64,000 nt of DNA from Molossus alvarezi (taxonomy: Eukaryota > Chordata > Mammalia > Chiroptera > Molossidae), in NCBI GenBank assembly GCA_037176705.1, contig CM073887.1:27221501-27285500 (forward strand), read 5' to 3'. A program made the translations under genes and the position numbers. The notes under the pieces were generated by a model, which worked only from the letters and a program-made list of their open reading frames with translations, made no database searches and was not told the origin of the DNA. This document shows, one piece after another, positions 58,459-64,000 of the stretch; the first letter of the stretch is position 1, and each line of letters begins with the position of its first letter.

Positions 58459-59832
58459 ATGGACGTTGTGGCCTCCCTGGCTGAGCTCCAAGCAGAGGCC
58501 AGCTGCCCCGTCTGCCTGGATTACCTCACAGACCCAGTGACCATTGAGTGTGGGCACAACTTCTGTCGCTCCTGCATCCACCAGCGGTGGGAAGGTCTAC
58601 AGGACATCTTCCCCTGTCCTGTCTGCCTCCACCACTGCCCTGACAGGGACTTCAGGAGGAACCCCCAGCTATGTCACATGACTGATATGGTTAATCAGAT
58701 TCCCACCACAGGGAGCCAGAGGAAACTGCAGGAAGAGAAACCCCTGTGTGAGCAGCACGAAGAAGATCTGATCCTGTTCTGTGAGAAGGACCTGGAGCTG
58801 TTGTGTCCCCAGTGCAACATCGGGTCTGACCACCCAGATCGGCCCCTGAAACCAATTGCGGAAGCTGCAGCAAGTCACAGAAGAAAGCTCAAAAGCTACA
58901 TTGAGCCCCTGATGATGGATGTTGAAGATGCTGAACTGGGTTATGAGAAGCAAGTTGCAATAGTTTTGAAAGCAAAGAGAAAGATAGAAAATTGGAGGAA
59001 AGAATTGCATGACGAATCTAATGAACATAAATATTCCTTGGAAGTAGAGTACAATGAAATTAATGCCAGTCAACTGACAGAAGAGAAGGATATTAAAGAA
59101 AAACTAACTGAAAATGGAAGGCAAATTTCAAACCATATGTTCACACTAAACAATCTGTTACGTGAAATAGCAGAGAAGTATTTGCAGACAGACCTGGATT
59201 TACTCACAGGTATTGAAAGTACCCACAACAGGTATGAGAACCTAGAGACCCCAGCAGTCTTCTCCTATGAATTAAAGAGGGCGAGTCTCACTCTCCCCCC
59301 ACATTATTTTGGCCTGCATAAAATGATGACCACCTTTCAGGTAGATTTGACTCTGGATCCTGAAACTGCCCATCCAAGTCTCATTATCTCAACAGATAGA
59401 AAAAGTGTGACATATAGGACAGCAGATGGTCTTCATGATCCCCAGGCACTTACTCCTTACCCAGCTGTCCTGAGTTCTGAGGGCTTTGATTCTGGCAGGC
59501 ACTTTTGGCAGGTAGAAACACTAGGATCAGGTGAGTGTCTCCTAGGTGTGTGTAAAGAATCTTTCTCCCAAAACACTCTCATAGCACCGTCTCCAAGCAA
59601 TGGATGCTGGCAACATCAGCTTTGCACTAGCACGTACGGCCCGTTGGACATAGGGCTATTGCAGATTGGCATTTTTCTGGACTATGAGTTGGGAGAGGTT
59701 TCATTTTATAATTTAAAAAATAGTTCAAATTTGTGTAGATTCACTGCTCAATTTACAGAAAAAATGGTGCCTTATTTCTGTTGTGTAAATTCTTCAAGAT
59801 CTCTTCAGATCTGTATCATGAGAGATAAATGA
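58459..59832 (+). CDS. TRIM60: TRIM60-like E3 ubiquitin ligase, intact (gene 4)
   Basis: Single-exon CDS of 457 codons with a strong start context. The C3HC4 RING is complete (C16, C19, C31, H33, C36, C39, C53, C56) and nearly identical to gene 1. The B-box keeps CEQH, C, D and CPQC, but the last ligand pair reads DHPDR instead of DHRGH, so the final His is Arg. The coiled-coil half (about 135-250) differs strongly from gene 1, while the linker LQTDLDLLTGIES to the start of PRY is almost the same. PRY-SPRY (about 291-457) is complete, with LDPETAHPSL, GRHFWQVE and GIFLDYELGEVSFY-like motifs, yet differs from gene 1 in the variable loops. Ubiquitin ligase function is inferred from family; the partner is unknown. 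It is closest to pseudogene copy 3, with which it shares its 3' flank. Confidence 0.92.
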   Translation: MDVVASLAELQAEASCPVCLDYLTDPVTIECGHNFCRSCIHQRWEGLQDIFPCPVCLHHCPDRDFRRNPQLCHMTDMVNQIPTTGSQRKLQEEKPLCEQHEEDLILFCEKDLELLCPQCNIGSDHPDRPLKPIAEAAASHRRKLKSYIEPLMMDVEDAELGYEKQVAIVLKAKRKIENWRKELHDESNEHKYSLEVEYNEINASQLTEEKDIKEKLTENGRQISNHMFTLNNLLREIAEKYLQTDLDLLTGIESTHNRYENLETPAVFSYELKRASLTLPPHYFGLHKMMTTFQVDLTLDPETAHPSLIISTDRKSVTYRTADGLHDPQALTPYPAVLSSEGFDSGRHFWQVETLGSGECLLGVCKESFSQNTLIAPSPSNGCWQHQLCTSTYGPLDIGLLQIGIFLDYELGEVSFYNLKNSSNLCRFTAQFTEKMVPYFCCVNSSRSLQICIMRDK

Positions 59833-60490
59833 TGAACAAGTTGGAGAAAATTTTGTGTGTGGTTAATTTGGGAAATGAAAGGGGCCACATGCTAACTTGA
59901 CAAGCTCTGGGAAGGCCTGCCTGAACACCTCAAAAACTCAAAGACCTACAGTAACCACAAGGGATGGTGTGAAATGAAAACTTTTAACTAAAACAGTTTA
60001 TGATAGGTAGTCATGTCCTAGGCAGGCATCTTCCCTGACAAAGGTCAATCTTTACCTTAACTGAGCCTGCCTATTGTCATTTTACAACTAAGACAACGTA
60101 TCTTTGGAATGTCTAAGTAATTTTCCTACTTCTGGACCCCTCAAAGGACAGACACCATTCTGCAGAGACCACAAATCTCCTCATTGTTATTGTGATCATT
60201 GTTGACTGTCACCTATCCTACGCCCACCCATGTAAAAGATGGATGTGTCTGTCATTTTACTTTTCATTGTATCCTAGAGGTTTCCCCACTTTTCTGCTCC
60301 CACCTCCCTAATCTATCACCAGTGAATCTCATGTAACCCACTTGCATCTTCTCTTTGGATTGTAATGTGTAAAATAAGGTGCAAAACTGCCATTCTGTGG
60401 AGCATTATCTGAATTATCTCAAAATTTTGCTTCCTGGCAATTCTCAGTTTGGCTCAAATAAACTCACAAACATTCCTCACAGGTTTGAAT
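59833..60490 (+). other. 3' UTR and flank of gene 4
   Basis: It aligns with 29781-30425. The nearest AATAAA is at 60457-60462, about 630 bases after the stop; copy 3 has the equivalent at 30400-30405. No nearer canonical signal is seen. Confidence 0.55.
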
Positions 60491-60496
60491 GTTGTT

Positions 60497-62745
60497 GTTG
60501 TTTTTTTTTAACTTTATTGTTGAATATATTAGATGTTCCTCATTTTTCCCCTATTGACACCCTCTTCCCTACTACCTCCCCACTCCTGCCTTTCCCCACA
60601 CTGTTGTCTGTGTCCATTGGTTATGCATATATGCATATAAGTTCTTTGGTTTATTTCTTCCCACTCACCAACCCCTCTTCCCTTTGAGGTTTGTCAGTCT
60701 AACAACCAATTTGTACTTCTTAATCCCTTCACCTTTTTCTCCCATTCCCCTAACCCCCCTCCCATCTGGCAACCAACAAAATGTTCTCTGTATCTGTGAC
60801 AATGTTTCTGTTCTGCTTCTTCATTTTGTTTGTAGATTCAATTGTCGATAGATATGTATTCACTGCCATTTTTTTGTTCATATTTTTTATTTTTTTCTTC
60901 AAGAAGACCCTTCAACATTTCATATAATAATGGTTTGGTGGTGATGAACTCCTTTCGCTTATCTGGGAAACTATCTGTCCATCAATTCTAAATGACAGCT
61001 TTGCAGGATAGAGTAATCTTGGTTGTAGGTTCTTGCTTTTCATCATTCTGATATTTCTTGCCACTTCCTTCTGGCCTGCAAAGTTTCTTTTGAGAAATCA
61101 GCTGACAGTTTTTTGTGTGAATGTGTGTGGTACGTGCCCCTAGCGGAAACTGAACCTGGGACTCTCTGGTCTGCAGGCCGACACTCAACCACTGAGCCAA
61201 ACTGGCCAGGGCTCAGTTAACAGTCTTATGGGAAGTCCCTTGTAGGTAATTAACTGCATTTCTCTTGCTGCTTTTACGATTCTCTCTTTGTCTTGAACCT
61301 TTTGCATTTTGATGATGTTGTGTCTTGGTGTGGGCCTCTTAGGGTTCATCTTGTTTGGCACTCTGTGTTTCCTGTACTTGTATCTCTGTTTCCTCATCAG
61401 GTTGGGAGGTTTTCTGCTATTATTGTTTCAAATAGGTTTTTGATTTCTTGTTCTCTCTCTTCTTCTGGCACCCCCAAGATACGAATGTTGGCACACTTGA
61501 AGTTGTCCCAGAAGCTCCTTACACTTTCTTCATTTTTTTGGATTCTTTTTTCTTTTTGCTGTTCTGATTGGGTGTTTTTTGCTTCCTCATATTCCAAATC
61601 AACAATTTGCTTCTTGGCTTTACCTACTCTGCTATTGAATCTGTGTAAATTATTCTTTATTTTAGTTAGTGCCTACTTCATTTCTGACTTTTTATTTTAT
61701 TTTTTATGCCCTTGAGGCCCTCAGTAAGTTCACTGAGGTTCTCACTAAGTTCATTGAGCATTCTTTTAAACAGTATTTTGAACTCTGTATCTGTTAGGTT
61801 GCTTACTCCATTTGCCTAGTTCTTTTCCTGGAGATTTGTTATGTTCTTTCATTTGGGACCTGTTTCTTTGTCTCCTCATTTTGGCTTCCTCCCTGTGTTT
61901 GTTTCTGTGTATTAATTAACGAGAGGTCTGAGGCTAGCTGAGACCAGATGCTGCTCTTTTGAAAGAATTTAGGAAAACCTGAAGCAGGATCCAAGACAAG
62001 CCAATCCTATGGTAAAGCAACAGGCAACAGCTTGGGTGGGCCTGAAAGTTAGGTAGGGCGGGGCCTCAGGGAATCAACAGGGTGGGACAACCAGTGGGAG
62101 CCAAGTTGCTGGAGTCCCAGATATGGCGGCTGTCTGTTGCCCCAGGGAAGGTCTCACCAAAGGAACAAAGGCCTCTGACAGCATGTCAATCCAGGAGAAA
62201 GCTGCCTCTCTAACCCCTGCTCCAATGCCAAACAGCTCAGTTCTTCCCCTGTATGTCTCTCTCTGGTGCTTTCAAGTTGCCTCCCGAACGTTGGAACCTG
62301 GAAGGTGAGAGTCCAATAAGTCTGGCGTGGGCCCTTTAAGAGGAGCTGCCTGGGGCTCCAGCCGCTTCAGCTTCCCTGAGCCTCAGTTCCCGCTGGTTTT
62401 CCAGCCAGAAGTTATGGGGATTCTCTTCCTGGCACTGGAACCCTGAGCGGGGCACCTGGTGTGGGACGGGGACCCCTCAGCCCTCAGGGAGGACCTTCCC
62501 AGCCGAGGTGTCCTCCTGATTTTTATCCGCCACATGTGGGTGTGGGCCCAGCCCGTCCACCTCCGCCCCTCCTACCAGTCTGGATGTGGCTGCTGCTTTA
62601 ATTCCGTAGTTGTAGGACTTCCATTCAGCTCGATGTCAGGCGGTTTTGAATGATGGTTGTTCTGTAGTTTAGTTGTAACTTCGGTGTGGTTGTGGGAGGA
62701 CGTGATTCCGCGTTTACCTACCCGCCATCTTGGCCGGCAGTCAGC
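60497..62745 (-). mobile_element. HAL1-like element 3, antisense
   Basis: On the minus strand it starts near 62740 ('ccaagatggcgggtaggtaa') and ends in poly(A) at about 60500. ORF1 remnants include 'NFKCANIRILGVPEEEREQE' (about 61440-61530) and 'DKERIVKAAREMQLITYKG' (about 61230-61300). ORF2 is absent. Flanking repeats are 'gtttgaatgtt' (60483) and 'gctcgaatgtt' (62743). The paralogous flank near 30425 lacks the element. A head-only SINE lies inside. Confidence 0.8.
61129..61212 (-). repeat. Head-only VES-like SINE, antisense
   Basis: 'ggtacgtgcccctagcgg' to 'gccaaactggccagggc', flanked by 'cagctgacagttt' and 'cagttaacagtctt'. The other HAL1-like element (near 45468) shows the uninterrupted site 'ggctgacagtcttatggg'. 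Confidence 0.8.
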
Positions 62746-62767
62746 TCGAATGTTTTTGTTTTTTTAA

Positions 62768-63007
62768 CTTTTTTTCTCTATCCTCACTCAAGGATATTTT
62801 TCCATTTTTTGTTCAGATAGATTGGGAGGGAGAGAGAGAGAGAGAAACATCGAAGTGAAAGGGACTATTGAGTGGCTGCCAACCGCAGGGCCAACCAGGG
62901 CCGGGGACAAACTGCAACTGAGGTACGTGCCCTTAGCGGGAACCGAACCCGGGTCTCTCTGGACCGCAGGCCGAAGCTCTAACCATTGAGCCAAACTGGC
63001 TAGGGCT
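62768..63007 (-). repeat. VES SINE, antisense, at the edge of HAL1-like element 3
   Basis: 'tatcctcactcaaggatatt' to 'gccaaactggctagggc', flanked by 'gctcgaatgttt' on both sides. It inserted into the HAL1 target repeat, so it is younger than that element. Confidence 0.82.
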
Positions 63008-64000
63008 CGAATGTTTCTTATGTTGACATTTTCCTTCCTTGTTATTGGAAAGAATACTTAAAATAAAGATTTTTACTCCAATTTTGATGTTTTACTGTTG
63101 AAAGATTTTAAGACTCACCTTTCTCTCCTCCTCGTACCTCACACCTGGGAAAGTCTTAAAATAAGACTTAACACATTCTGCAGTGGTTAGAAATGTAAAA
63201 CTATTATTCTGAAGTTTCAGTGATTCATGCAAAATGGATTATTGAGACTAATGTCTAAGCGCAGTGGAACGAATGGGAGAGATTAAGCTCAGTTGTGAAA
63301 GATTCTGTGAAGAAGTTGCCCAGGAGCTACTTAAAGGGCTGCTGTGACATTGTGAGGGCCAGCAGTGGGGTTGGGGTGGTTTAGATAAGAAACACACACA
63401 CATTGGCACTACACACTTTGTATGTTTCCAATAAATACAAAATTCAGCTGCCACAGTTACGCAGTTAAGTCCAAGTCTCCACTGGTTCAAATTCCGGTTT
63501 ACTAAAGGTATATTAACTGAGAACGTGGGGTGACAAGCCACACTCAAGCAACCAATCAAGGTGTCTCTCTTTCACTGATGTTTCTGTCTCCCTTCTACTT
63601 TATCTGAAAATTAATGGAAAAATGTCCTCCAATGAGGATTTATGAAAAAATTAAAAAAGGATACCTCCTTCACCGTGGGATTGCAAATTGGTGCAAATAC
63701 TATAGAAATAGTATAGTAATTCCTCAAAAAAAAAAAAAAGTCAGTGAAATGAATTTTATTGTTGTTAATCTTCACCTGAGGATATTTTTTCCATTGATGT
63801 TTCTTTTGGAGAGAGGAAAGGAGAGAGCAAGGGAGAGAGAGAGAAACATTGATGTGAAAGAGACACTTTGATTTGTTGCCTCCTGATTGAGCCCAGACCA
63901 GGCCTGGGAAACCTGGAACCCAGGTCATGCCCTTGACTGGGAAATGAACCCGAGATTCTTCAGTGCACGGGCCAACACTGTAACCACTGAGTCAGACCAG
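63008..64000. repeat. Shared 3' flank, second part, with SINE pieces at the end
   Basis: 63008-63530 matches 30430-31230. A sense VES tail lies at about 63545-63640, a short L1 ORF2-end piece at 63655-63725, and an antisense VES-type SINE from about 63765 to the window edge; these match 34690-35085. Confidence 0.65.

Overview
The window is mammalian nuclear DNA, almost certainly from a microbat. It is packed with VES-type SINEs: a tRNA-derived head, a CT-rich middle and an end reading roughly 'cctcgggtgaggat'. It also has bat-type L1/HAL1-like elements, intron-containing genes with GT-AG sites, TATA boxes and AATAAA signals. The genus cannot be fixed from the sequence. The gene content (TRIM60-like genes, TRIM75 and a TMEM192-like exon) matches the TRIM61/TRIM60/TMEM192/TRIM75 neighbourhood known from human 4q32.3.

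Layout: (1) 1-7.6 kb holds a dead TRIM60-like unit (stub ATG at 2495) followed by a complete one: TATA box 3184, exon 1 to 3294, exon 2 from 4604, intact 458-aa CDS 4855-6231. (2) 7.6-16.5 kb is repeats, unassigned sequence and an RPL31 retropseudogene. (3) 16.5-22.9 kb repeats region 1 about 15.7 kb downstream: another stub (18199) and a frameshifted TRIM60-like pseudogene (20558-21911). (4) 22.9-31.2 kb has an L1 3' end, a second copy of the 13-15 kb flank, a BTF3 retrocopy, and a third TRIM60-like copy (28404-29780). That copy has lost its SPRY domain to a frameshift and carries a misplaced SPRY fragment in its 5' exon. (5) 31-44.5 kb holds a lone TMEM192-like exon, the intact minus-strand TRIM75 gene (36548-37960) and its candidate TATA promoter near 43.07 kb, with a HAL1-like element between them. 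(6) 44.5-53 kb is a third copy of the flank, enlarged by a HAL1-like insertion and a solo LTR, ending in the second RPL31 pseudogene copy. (7) 53-60.5 kb is a second intact TRIM60-like gene: promoter 53213, exon 1 to 53323, exon 2 from 58208, 457-aa CDS 58459-59832. (8) 60.5-64 kb is a third HAL1-like element plus flank shared with the 30-35 kb region.

Three intact TRIM open reading frames remain (two TRIM60-like on +, one TRIM75 on -). All have RING, B-box, coiled coil and PRY-SPRY, the layout of E3 ubiquitin ligases. Around them lie one frameshifted full-length copy, one SPRY-less copy and two 5' stubs, as expected of a birth-and-death gene cluster. Because the flanks are duplicated, several insertions (SINEs, LTR, DNA transposon, BTF3 retrocopy) have an uninterrupted paralogous site inside the window, which confirms their ends and relative ages. 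No bacterial-type systems, CRISPR arrays, rRNA genes or true tRNA genes were seen.
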